A stretch of 64,000 bases of DNA, taken from Lysobacter antibioticus (GTDB lineage Bacteria > Pseudomonadota > Gammaproteobacteria > Xanthomonadales > Xanthomonadaceae). Below are positions 49,639 through 57,874 of the stretch, piece after piece. The position numbers were made by a program, and so were the translations under genes. The DNA lies in contig NZ_CP013141.1 in the NCBI RefSeq assembly GCF_001442535.1, positions 1,346,372 to 1,410,371 on the forward strand, given 5' to 3'. Within the stretch, counting starts at the first letter, position 1. Every line of letters starts with the position of its first letter. The notes under the pieces were generated by a model. That model ran no database searches. It saw nothing but the letters and a program-made list of their open reading frames with translations, and was not told the DNA's origin.

Positions 49639-51213
49639 TCAAGCCTGCGGCGCTTCATCCCCGCCCAGCGGCAACAAGCCCGCGGCCCCTTCGATCGGCC
49701 GCACGCCCTCTTCGCCGTCTTCCGAGGCAACGTCCTCGTCGGCCGACAACTCGACCAATTTCGGCGGCAAGGCCTTGTTCGGCTTCACGCCCATGTCCTT
49801 CAGCATCTCGGCCTGGCGGATCACACTGCCCTTGTTGCGGCTGAGCTTGTCGCGCGCGGCATCGAAGCTGTCCTTGGCCTGGCCGATGCGGTCGCCGACT
49901 TTCTCCAGGTCGGCGACGAAGGCGCACAAACGGTCGTAGAGCTGCGCACCGCGCTTGGCGATTTCCTGGGCATTGCGGTTCTGCGCTTCCTGCCGCCACA
50001 GATGCGCGACGGTGCGCACCACGAACAGCAAGGTCGACGGGCTGACCATCAGCACGTTGCGCTGCCATCCGTCCATGAACAGATTGCGGTCGTTGGTGAC
50101 GGCAAGCATGAAGGCCGGCTCGATCGGCACAAACATCAAGACGAAATCGAGCGAACGCAGGCCGTAAAGGTCCTGGTAGCGCTTTTCCGACAGCCCGCGC
50201 ATGTGCGCGCGCACCGAGTCCATGTGACGCTTGAGCGCGCGCGCGCGTTGCTCGTCGTCTTCGCCGCTCGCGTACTCCTCGTACGCGGTCAGCGAAACCT
50301 TGGAGTCGATCACCAGATGCCGGTCCTCGGGCAGATGCACGGTGACGTCGGGACGGCGTTCGCCGTCCTCGCTGTTGTGGCTTTCCTGGACGTCGTACTC
50401 CTCGCCCTTGCGCAACCCGGCCGACTCCAGCACGCGTTCGAGGATCAACTCGCCCCAGGCGCCCTGCGCCTTGCTCGACCCCTTGAGCGCGCTGGTGAGG
50501 TTCTTGGCATCGTCGCTGAGCGACTGGTTCAGCGCCATGAGCTGGCGCACCTGCTCGCCGAGCGCGGTGCGGTCGCGGGTCTCGTTGTCGTAGACCGTTT
50601 CGACCTTGCTCTGGAATTCGACCAACTTCTTCTGCAGCGGATCGAGCAGCAAGCCGAGATGGCTGCGATTCTGCTCGGTGAAGCGCTTGCTCTTTTCTTC
50701 GAGGATGTCGTTGGCGAGGTTCTTGAACTCGGAAGTCAGCTCTTCGCGCACTTCGCGCAGTTGGGCGATCTTGGCCTGCGACTGATTACGTTCGGCGTCG
50801 AGCTGGGTCGCCAGTTCGGCGGCCTGCACCGACAGGCGGTTGGCCTCGGCGGCATGCCGATCGCGCACGCGCTCGGTCTCTTCCAGGTTCGACCGCGCCA
50901 CCCGCAAGCTGTCCTGCTCCTTGGCCAGCTCGGCGCCGACGCGACCGATCGACTCGCGCAGCACGCCGCTGTCGCGCACCAACTGATCGCGCAGACTTTC
51001 GAGTTCGCCGAGACGCGATTGCAACTCCGGTATGCGCGCAGCGCGCTCCTGCAACTGGGCCCGCTCCTGGTTGGCCGCATTCAACTGCGTGCCCAACTCC
51101 GCGCGCGCCGCCTCCAACGCTCTCGCGGCGCCGGCCCGGGCCAGCAGCCAGGCGAGGACGGCGCCGATCAACAACGCGAACAGGATGGCAACGAGGGCAG
51201 CGGTCAGGGGCAT
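49639..51213 (-). CDS. rmuC: RmuC-family DNA recombination protein
   Basis: A 524-residue protein with an N-terminal membrane anchor (ALVAILFALLIGAVLAWLL), a long coiled coil (about 30-200) and a C-terminal RmuC nuclease-like domain. That domain contains KAQGAWGELILERVLESAGL, RRPDVTVHLPEDRHLVIDSKVSL, and FVPIEPAF. RmuC limits DNA inversions in E. coli. The ATG at 51213 (MPLTAALV) is chosen over an upstream start because the anchor begins there. Convergent with mlaA. Confidence 0.92.
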   Translation of the reverse strand: MPLTAALVAILFALLIGAVLAWLLARAGAARALEAARAELGTQLNAANQERAQLQERAARIPELQSRLGELESLRDQLVRDSGVLRESIGRVGAELAKEQDSLRVARSNLEETERVRDRHAAEANRLSVQAAELATQLDAERNQSQAKIAQLREVREELTSEFKNLANDILEEKSKRFTEQNRSHLGLLLDPLQKKLVEFQSKVETVYDNETRDRTALGEQVRQLMALNQSLSDDAKNLTSALKGSSKAQGAWGELILERVLESAGLRKGEEYDVQESHNSEDGERRPDVTVHLPEDRHLVIDSKVSLTAYEEYASGEDDEQRARALKRHMDSVRAHMRGLSEKRYQDLYGLRSLDFVLMFVPIEPAFMLAVTNDRNLFMDGWQRNVLMVSPSTLLFVVRTVAHLWRQEAQNRNAQEIAKRGAQLYDRLCAFVADLEKVGDRIGQAKDSFDAARDKLSRNKGSVIRQAEMLKDMGVKPNKALPPKLVELSADEDVASEDGEEGVRPIEGAAGLLPLGGDEAPQA

Positions 51214-51551
51214 CGGAAAACTCTTGGAGAAGGCCTTGGGGCCAGGCGCCGGGTGTGGGCGGTATGGGGCAGGCGATATGGAGCAGGCGGCGTGGAGCGG
51301 GCGATGGGAGGCAGGCGGTTCGACGACGCTCGGTTCCAAGCCGGTGGGTCGATACCGATCGCAGTCTGCCCGCGGTGCCGCAGGATGGGTGTCTAGTCTA
51401 ACGGGGTGAGTCTCAGGCCCTGCGATGGCGAGCGGTTAAGCCGTGGCCGTCGCCCGGCGATGGCGGCCGTCGACCGCCCATTCGGGTGGAACCCGGCGCG
51501 AAGGCGAAATGCGCAGGCGGTCGCAGATCGCGCCTGAATCGGGGCGGCCGA

Positions 51552-51565
51552 GTTCCGTACGGAAC
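51552..51565. promoter_or_regulatory. Perfect 14-bp palindrome upstream of the 51645 gene
   Basis: GTTCCGTACGGAAC is an exact palindrome 79 bp before the start codon in the 431-bp rmuC-to-51645 divergent gap. It is a candidate operator with no assigned regulator. Nothing else was recognised in 51214-51644. Confidence 0.4.
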
Positions 51566-51644
51566 CGAACCGCCGCCGGGAACTGTGCCAATCTGGATTT
51601 GCCCCGATCGGCTTCGCCGACCGGCCACCGCAAGGATCGCATGC

Positions 51645-51968
51645 ATGGACCCGCAAGCTCCCCGGCTCTACGCCGACCCGCGCGGCATCTGGCGCGACGA
51701 CGGCGCCGGCCGCGTCCACGGCATCCGCTGGGCCGACATCGACGGCATCGACGGCTATGCGATCGACGTGGTCGACCGCAAGCTGATCTTCGTCGAGCTG
51801 GGCACCGTCAGCGGCGACAGCCTGGAGCTGCGGACCGACTGGCCGGGCTATCGCGAGGTGGCGACCGCGATGAGCGTGCACCTGCCGGGGTTGGACCTGG
51901 ACGCCTTGAAGCGCCTCGAATTCGCCCTGCCCGACGACCCACCGGCGGTGTTGTGGTGGCGCGATTGA
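51645..51968 (+). CDS. Conserved hypothetical, compact beta-rich protein
   Basis: A 107-residue soluble protein without signal peptide. Alternating strands (LYADPRGIWRDD, VHGIRWADIDGIDGYAID, KLIFVELGT, SLELRTDWPGYREV) and a final helix suggest a PH-like fold, but I cannot name a family. The ATG at 51645 is used; AAGGA lies about 10 bp upstream. A second out-of-frame ATG overlaps at 51641. Confidence 0.6.
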   Translation: MDPQAPRLYADPRGIWRDDGAGRVHGIRWADIDGIDGYAIDVVDRKLIFVELGTVSGDSLELRTDWPGYREVATAMSVHLPGLDLDALKRLEFALPDDPPAVLWWRD

Positions 51969-52008
51969 GCTGTTCGGATGTCGCGCGCTGCGCTACCAAT
52001 CGTCCCCT

Positions 52009-52348
52009 GTAGGAGCGGCGTGAGCCGCGAACGCGGGACGCACACAAACGACAGCGCCTACGTGGCCCATCGAAGCGGCGTACTTCCGCGAGGGTAGGAG
52101 CGGCGCGAGCCGCGACCGCGGGACTCGCAGAGATGACAGCGCCCACGTGGCCCATCGACACGGCGCACTTTCGCGAGGGTAGGAGCGGCGCGAGCCGCGA
52201 CCGCGGGACTCGCAGAGATGACAACGCCCACGTGGCCCATCGACACGGCGCACTTCCGCGAGGGTAGGAGCGGCGCGAGCCGCGACCACGGGACGCACAC
52301 AAACGACAGCGCTGACGTGGCCCATCGACACGGCGCACTTCCGCGAGG
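52009..52348. repeat. Four tandem 85-bp units
   Basis: GTAGGAGCGGCG begins at 52009, 52094, 52179, 52264 and 52349, an exact 85-bp period. Each unit is the GTAGGAGCGGCG/GCCGCGACC palindrome plus a spacer with ACG.GGCCCATCGA and GCGGCG.ACTT.CGCGAGG. The internal units are nearly identical, implying recent amplification. The array abuts element copy B. Confidence 0.92.
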
Positions 52349-52650
52349 GTAGGAGCGGCGCGAGCCGCGACCGCGCTGCGATGGTCTTGCGGCGTCTCTT
52401 TCAAGCAAGATCAAGATCAAACGCTAAAAGCTTCCGCCACTAAAGCGGCGGGTTACTTTCTTTTGTCATAAGCAACAAAAGAAAGGTAACCAAAGAAAAA
52501 TGCTTCTTTTTGAGTCAAGGGCCCGCACGAGCGATGCCGACGCAGGGATTTTTCATACGGGACATCCCTGTCCCGATGAAAAACGGCGCGCTTCCCTGCG
52601 CGCCGCCCTCCGGGTCTTCGATTGCCTTCGCGAGGGCTCGGCGGCGCACA

Positions 52651-52688
<38 letters not shown>

Positions 52689-52778
52689 TAAGGCTCTAGG
52701 ATCGAAATGGCTTCGAGAAATTTTCGTCAGCAGAGATTCGCGGTCGCGGCTCGCGCCGCTCCTACCCAAGAGCGACCA

Positions 52779-52835
<57 letters not shown>

Positions 52836-53286
52836 GATTTTGATCTGCTTTGCCGCTTTTCCGGTCAAGTAGAGACCCGGAGGGCGGCGCACAGGACGTG
52901 CGCCGTTTTCCGATAAGACAAGGATGTCTTATCGGAAAATCCCGGCGCGAGTGACGTACTCGCAAGGGAGCTTCGTCAAGGAAAAGCACTTTTCTTTGGT
53001 GACTTTTGACCGAAGGGAATCCAGACGGACTTTTGGGGCTTTGGCCAAAAGAAAGTTACCCGCACCCTTTAGGGGGCGGAAGCTTCGTGCGTTTGATCTT
53101 GCTGGTTGGATATACCGCAAGACCGTCACAGCGCGGTCGCGACTTGCGTCGCTCCTACCCGTTGCCTGCGTGGAGATGCCGGCGCGAGACCGCAAGATCG
53201 CTGTCGCGGCTCACGCAGCTCCTACATGATTCGCTAGTGCGCCGCTCCTACAGACGGAGCGACGCATTACAAACCTGGCAATCAGC

Positions 53287-54456
53287 TCAATCCAACACGC
53301 GACAGAACACCGCCTTGAGATACCGCGACTCCGGCACCTGCGCCAACCACGGGTGATCGGCGCCCGCGCCGGACACCTTGAGCACCTGCACGGTGCGCCC
53401 GGCATAGAACGCGGCCCGGCGCAGCATGTCGAGGAACTGGTCTTCGCTGACCAGGCCGGTGCAGGAGAAGGTCGCGAACAGGCCGCCAGGCTTGAGCGCG
53501 CCGAGCGCCAGCTTGTTCATGTCGAGGTACTTCTTCAGCGCCGGAATCACCTGCTCGCGGTCGCGGGTCATCTTGGCCGGGTCGAGGATCACCACGTCGT
53601 ACAGATCGCCGGCGTTCGCGACGTCGCGCAGGTACGGGAAGATGTCGGCCTGGACGAACTTGACCTGGGCGCCGTTGAGCTTGGCGTTGGCCTTGGCAAT
53701 GTTGATCACATCGGCGTCGATGTCCACGCCGACCACTTCCTCGGCGCCGCGCACCTTGGCGTAGACGCCGAAACCGCCGGTGTTGCAGCACAGGTCGAGC
53801 ACGCGCTTGCCGGCGACCTGCTGCGACAGCCATTCGCGGTTGTCGCGCTGATCGGCGAAAAAGCCGGTCTTGTGCGCGCCGGCCGGGTCGGCGCGGAACT
53901 TGATGCCGTACTCGGTGATCGTCGCCGGCGGCACCGCCTCGGTGCCGCGGAAGTCGAAGCTTTCCTGCTTCTGCACGTGCTCGTCGGCGAAGGCATAGAA
54001 GCGGCAGCCCGGGAACTGCTGGCGCAGCGCGTCGTAGATCCATTCGCGGTGACGGAAGGCGCCGGCGCTGAAGTACTCGACCACCAGCAGATCGCCGTAG
54101 CGGTCGACCACCAGGCCGCTGAGGCCGTCGCCCTCGCTGTGCACGACGCGCCAAGCGTCGCTGACCTCGTCGAGCTTGAGCACGTCGCGGCGCAGCGACA
54201 CGGCCGCGGCGATCTTGCGCGCGAACCAGTCGGCGTCGACTTCGACGTCGGGATCGTTTTCCAGCATGCGCAGGGCGATGCGCGAGTGGCCGTTGTAGAA
54301 GCCGCGGCCGATCCAGTCGCCGTCGACGCCGAGCACGTTGACGATCGAGCCCGGCTTGGGGCGCTGGGCCGGCTTGTCGACCAGGCGCTGGAAGATCCAG
54401 GGGTGGGTGGATTTCCAGGCGTTCTTGAGGCGTACGGTGGGGAGTTCGTTATTCAT
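53287..54456 (-). CDS. rlmI: 23S rRNA (cytosine-C5) methyltransferase RlmI-like
   Basis: A 389-residue class I SAM-dependent rRNA methyltransferase. The N-terminal PUA domain (about 1-80) starts VRLKNAWKSTHPWIF. The Rossmann methyltransferase contains the SAM motif VLDLCCNTGGFGVYA, then VVGVDIDADVI, and the catalytic blocks VILDPAK and FATFSCTG. The family modifies C1962 of 23S rRNA. The length agrees with E. coli RlmI. The ATG at 54456 is used. Divergent from the rhomboid gene. Confidence 0.92.
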   Translation of the reverse strand: MNNELPTVRLKNAWKSTHPWIFQRLVDKPAQRPKPGSIVNVLGVDGDWIGRGFYNGHSRIALRMLENDPDVEVDADWFARKIAAAVSLRRDVLKLDEVSDAWRVVHSEGDGLSGLVVDRYGDLLVVEYFSAGAFRHREWIYDALRQQFPGCRFYAFADEHVQKQESFDFRGTEAVPPATITEYGIKFRADPAGAHKTGFFADQRDNREWLSQQVAGKRVLDLCCNTGGFGVYAKVRGAEEVVGVDIDADVINIAKANAKLNGAQVKFVQADIFPYLRDVANAGDLYDVVILDPAKMTRDREQVIPALKKYLDMNKLALGALKPGGLFATFSCTGLVSEDQFLDMLRRAAFYAGRTVQVLKVSGAGADHPWLAQVPESRYLKAVFCRVLD

Positions 54457-54592
54457 CCCGCCATTCTACCGGGGACGGGCCTCCGCCTCGCCCGGCTTGG
54501 GCCACCCGACCCTGCCGCCGTCCCGCTGGCGGGACAAACCGGCCCGACGAACGCGGCTTGTATTCCTTCCGGGCGGTGCCAATCTCGGTGAT

Positions 54593-55366
54593 ATGCACCT
54601 GCCCACCGAAGCCCCGATCCCCGACACCCCGGCCCAACGCAAGGCCGACCGTAGCCGGTTGGTACGCGCGCTCAACGCCAGCCTGGCCTTCGTCCTGGTA
54701 CTGATCGCGGTGTTTACCGCCCAGGGCCAGTTCGACGTGCGCGCCTTCACCGTCCAGCCGTGGTCGGCGCAGGGCCTGGTCGGCCTGCTGACCGCGCCGC
54801 TGCTGCACGGCTCGATCGAGCATCTGGCCGCCAACGCGACCTCGCTGTTGCTGCTCGGCACCCTGGCCGGCGCGGTCTACCCGAAGGCGACCCTGCGCGC
54901 ACTGCCGATCCTCTGGCTCGGCGCCGGCCTCGGCGCCTGGCTGCTGGGCGATCCGGGCAGCTATCACCTCGGCGCCAGCGGCCTGACCCATGGCCTGATG
55001 TTCCTGGTCCTGACCCTCGGCGTGCTGCGTCGCGACCGCCCCTCGATCGCCGCGGCGATGATCGCCTTCCTGCTCTACGGCGGCATGCTGCTGACCGTGC
55101 TGCCGCGCGAGATCGGCGTGTCCTGGCAGGCCCACCTGGGCGGCGCGGTCGCCGGCGTGATCGCCGCTTTCGCGTTCCGCCTGCGCGACCCGCTGCCGCC
55201 GCGCAAGCGCTACAGCTGGGAAGACGAGGACGAAGAGCTGGTGCCGGCACGCGACGAACTGGAACCGCCGAGCCCGCAACGCGTGCCGGTGCTGTGGAAC
55301 CGCCCGGTCGACGGCGAACGCGGCGTGGTCTTGCGATTTCCGTCGCGCGAGGGACAGGAGGAATAG
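54593..55366 (+). CDS. Rhomboid-family intramembrane serine protease
   Basis: A 257-residue protein with six predicted membrane segments. The catalytic Ser is S129 in HLGASGLTHG and the His is H181 in SWQAHLGG; the oxyanion-side block HGSIEHLAANATSLLLLG is present in TM2. Rhomboids cleave single-pass membrane proteins. A polar Glu/Asp-rich C-terminal tail (about 60 residues) faces one side. The ATG at 54593 is chosen; earlier in-frame sequence overlaps the rlmI promoter region. Confidence 0.92.
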   Translation: MHLPTEAPIPDTPAQRKADRSRLVRALNASLAFVLVLIAVFTAQGQFDVRAFTVQPWSAQGLVGLLTAPLLHGSIEHLAANATSLLLLGTLAGAVYPKATLRALPILWLGAGLGAWLLGDPGSYHLGASGLTHGLMFLVLTLGVLRRDRPSIAAAMIAFLLYGGMLLTVLPREIGVSWQAHLGGAVAGVIAAFAFRLRDPLPPRKRYSWEDEDEELVPARDELEPPSPQRVPVLWNRPVDGERGVVLRFPSREGQEE

Positions 55367-55513
55367 CCTTCGCCGCCGCGCGCTCCGCATCGCCTGGCGC
55401 TAAAGTGGCGCCACGTCCGCAGACTGATCGCCCGATTACGGCCCGCACCACGCCGAAGACTTCGGGCCGCCACGTTTGAGCGACGCCGCGATCCCTTCTT
55501 TGGAGCCCCGACC

Positions 55514-55885
55514 ATGCGCCGCCTGACTGTCCCGTTCGCGTGCAGCCTCCTGCTCGCCGCCTCGCCGTTCGTCCACGCCAAGAACGCTTGCATGATCGAA
55601 GGCCAGGTGCTGGGCCAGATCATCAACGAATGCACCGAGACCGACCCGCCGGCCTCCGAAGACGCGCCCAAGCCGCAATGCAACAGCTCGCTGCCGGGTC
55701 TGGCGGAGATCGGCGGCCAAGTCTCGGCGCGGCCGGTCGAGGCCTGTCCCTCGGGCGCGGTCGCGATCTGCGATTCGCCGATGAACGCCAAGGCCCGTAT
55801 CTACTACTACAAGCGCAACGCCGCGCAGATCGCCGCGATCAAGCAGGCTTGCGAGATGCAGCGCGGCCAGTGGGTCAAGCCGTGA
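55514..55885 (+). CDS. Small secreted cysteine-containing protein of unknown function
   Basis: A 123-residue protein with a signal peptide (MRRLTVPFACSLLLAASPF through VHA). The mature part holds six cysteines (ACMIEGQ, NECTET, PQCNSS, EACPSG, AICDSP and QACEMQ), likely three disulfides, and a C-terminal YYYKRNAAQIAAIKQACEMQRGQW segment split by Lys/Arg. No family is recognised. The next gene begins just after its stop. Confidence 0.75.
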   Translation: MRRLTVPFACSLLLAASPFVHAKNACMIEGQVLGQIINECTETDPPASEDAPKPQCNSSLPGLAEIGGQVSARPVEACPSGAVAICDSPMNAKARIYYYKRNAAQIAAIKQACEMQRGQWVKP

Positions 55886-55927
55886 GGCCGCGCGTCGCGC
55901 TTACCGCGACGCACGCGAGGCCAGCGC

Positions 55928-56713
55928 TTGCCGCGGCGCGTGGGGGGGGTCGGCGCGCTCGCCACGACGCTCGCCATCACGACCGCGCAGGCCGCCGCGC
56001 AAACCTCCGAATCCCCGCAACCGCCTTCGTTCGACCGGCCCGGCATCTCGTTCTCGACCGACACCCTGCCGCGCGGCGCCTTCGCCTGGGAGCAGGGCCT
56101 GCCGGATTTCGAGCGCAACGACGACGGCGGCAGCCGCAGCCGGCTCTACAGTGCGAACACCAATCTGCGTCTGGGCCTGAGCGAGCGGGTCGAGCTGCAA
56201 CTGGCGACCTCGGCCTATAACCGGCTGAGCGAACGCGACGGCGACGGCAGCCGCTCCCGCCATGGCGCCGGCGACACCGGCCTGGCCCTCAAGGTCGCGC
56301 TGCCGTCCTCGCACGAAGCGTTTTCGTGGGCCGTGCTCGGCGCGGTCACCGCCGCCAGTGGCGAGCGCGATTTCAGCAACGGTGCGACCCAGTACACCCT
56401 CGGCACCACGCTGGGCTACGACTTCAACGAGCGCGTTGCCGGCGCGCTGTACTTCAACCTCGACCGCAGCGACGGCGTCGACACCTGGACCTGGTCGCCG
56501 AGCCTGAGCTTCGCGCTCAGCGACCGCACCGGGATCTATGTCGAGGCCGGTATGTCGTGCAGCGATCACGCCTCGACCACTTCGGTCGCGGGCGGCGGGG
56601 TCACCTGGATGGCGACCCCGCGCGTGCAGCTCGACGCGTCCTTCGACGTCGGCCTGGACCGCAACAGCCCTGACCTACAGGGAGGTCTTGGGGCGTCGTT
56701 CTACTTCGACTGA
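55928..56713 (+). CDS. Outer-membrane transporter-like beta-barrel (MetA-pathway phenol degradation family)
   Basis: A 261-residue exported protein with alternating amphipathic strands ending in ASFYFD, typical of outer-membrane barrels. The blocks GDTGLALKVALPSS, GAVTAASGERDFSNG and YTLGTTLGYDFNE fit the transporter family named after phenol-degradation MetA. The only start in the present frame before the signal sequence is a TTG at 55928 (or a GTG at 55940). A run of eight G (55942-55949) lies in the signal region. With one G fewer, a GTG at 55882 that overlaps the previous stop (GTGA) would be in frame. Its 3' end overlaps the convergent GH18-like gene by 39 bp. Confidence 0.75.
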   Translation: MPRRVGGVGALATTLAITTAQAAAQTSESPQPPSFDRPGISFSTDTLPRGAFAWEQGLPDFERNDDGGSRSRLYSANTNLRLGLSERVELQLATSAYNRLSERDGDGSRSRHGAGDTGLALKVALPSSHEAFSWAVLGAVTAASGERDFSNGATQYTLGTTLGYDFNERVAGALYFNLDRSDGVDTWTWSPSLSFALSDRTGIYVEAGMSCSDHASTTSVAGGGVTWMATPRVQLDASFDVGLDRNSPDLQGGLGASFYFD

Positions 56714-57589
56714 GCCGCGCAATGCCGCGGCCGTGCCGACGCCGGTGGCGATCGCCGAGGCGTAATCCGGCGCCTGCGTGCCCGCCGATTCGTAGGTCCA
56801 CAGGAAGCCGCCACCAATGCCGTCGCTGGCCCATTGCGCGTACTGCTGCTGGACCTGGTTCGGGGTCGAATCGGTCGACACGCCGGGAATCACGAAGCTG
56901 GCCGGGAAGCCGCTGCCCAGCGTCTGCTGCAGCGCCTGGATCCACTCTTCCGGATCGTTGCCGGCACCGCCGGAGTAACACTGCAGGTTGAACGCGATCA
57001 CCAGGCCGGGATCGGTCTTTTGCAGTTCGGCCAGGCAGCCGACCCAGAACTCGGGGTTGTAGTAGGGACAGAAGGTGACCTTGAAGCCGGCCTTGCCGAG
57101 CATGCGGCTGAAGGCGACGATCAGCTTCTGGTCCTGCATTTCCTCGTCGTCGAGGTCGACGGCCTCGATCGCCGGGAAGGTTTTCTTCAACGCGACCAGG
57201 TTCTGGAACAGCGGGTTCTTCTCGCCGCTGCCGAACTCGGCGATCAGCTTCTGGATGTTGCCGTAATCGCCGACGCCGCCACCGCCGATCGACAGCCATA
57301 CGCGCTCGATACCGGTCGTACCCTGGGTCAGCGAATTGACCAGGGGCACCCATTCCGGCGGACCGACGTACTGGCCGTTGGACACGATCTCCAGGTCGTT
57401 GTAGTACAGGTCGCCCTTGCACTTGTCCGGCGCCGGCGGCGACTTGTCCTGGTAGTGCGGATGCGCGAGGGCCAGGATCGCGGTGTTGAAACCGGACGCC
57501 TTGAGGCCGTTGACATAGGTCTGGCCACCGCTCTTGGAGAACAGGCCTTCGCAGTAGGCGGCGACGATGGACGTGCTTGCGTTGGACAT
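56675..57589 (-). CDS. GH18-like (chitinase-fold) protein without signal peptide
   Basis: A 304-residue protein with the glycoside hydrolase family 18 barrel signatures. VWLSIGGGG (97-105) corresponds to SxGG, and EAVDLDDE (142-149) corresponds to the catalytic DxxDxDxE with the first Asp replaced by Glu; D145, D147 and E149 are retained. An aromatic C-terminal block GGFLWTYES also fits. No secretion signal is visible from the ATG at 57589, which has GAGGAG 6 nt upstream; the longer frame upstream is not supported. It could be a cytoplasmic or non-classically exported chitinase, endoglycosidase or binding protein. Its last 13 codons overlap the convergent barrel gene. Confidence 0.75.
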   Translation of the reverse strand: MSNASTSIVAAYCEGLFSKSGGQTYVNGLKASGFNTAILALAHPHYQDKSPPAPDKCKGDLYYNDLEIVSNGQYVGPPEWVPLVNSLTQGTTGIERVWLSIGGGGVGDYGNIQKLIAEFGSGEKNPLFQNLVALKKTFPAIEAVDLDDEEMQDQKLIVAFSRMLGKAGFKVTFCPYYNPEFWVGCLAELQKTDPGLVIAFNLQCYSGGAGNDPEEWIQALQQTLGSGFPASFVIPGVSTDSTPNQVQQQYAQWASDGIGGGFLWTYESAGTQAPDYASAIATGVGTAAALRGSVEVERRPKTSL

Positions 57590-57874
57590 GATCGACTCCT
57601 CGTTGTGGGTGAGCCTTCTGACCAACGCGTGCATGCACTGCGCTCGGACAGGTTTTCCGCGGCAAATCGCGTCTTTGCGACCGGCTTCGCACTCTTCCTC
57701 GGGCGGGCGCGGCCCGATGCCCAGCGACATGACGATCGCCATCGCCGCAAGCCGCTTGGACGCTCGACTTTCGCGACCGTCATCGCAGTATCGAGAAGTC
57801 TGGGAATGGCCCTAGTTGGCCGCATTCAGCTTGCGGCTCACAGTGCCCGCCTTCCTCCTCGCGAACGCGTGCGC

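Noticed and set aside
52009-52348. Possible CRISPR array at the 85-bp tandem repeats
   Set aside because: Spacers are as conserved as the repeats and no cas genes are near; it is an ordinary tandem repeat.
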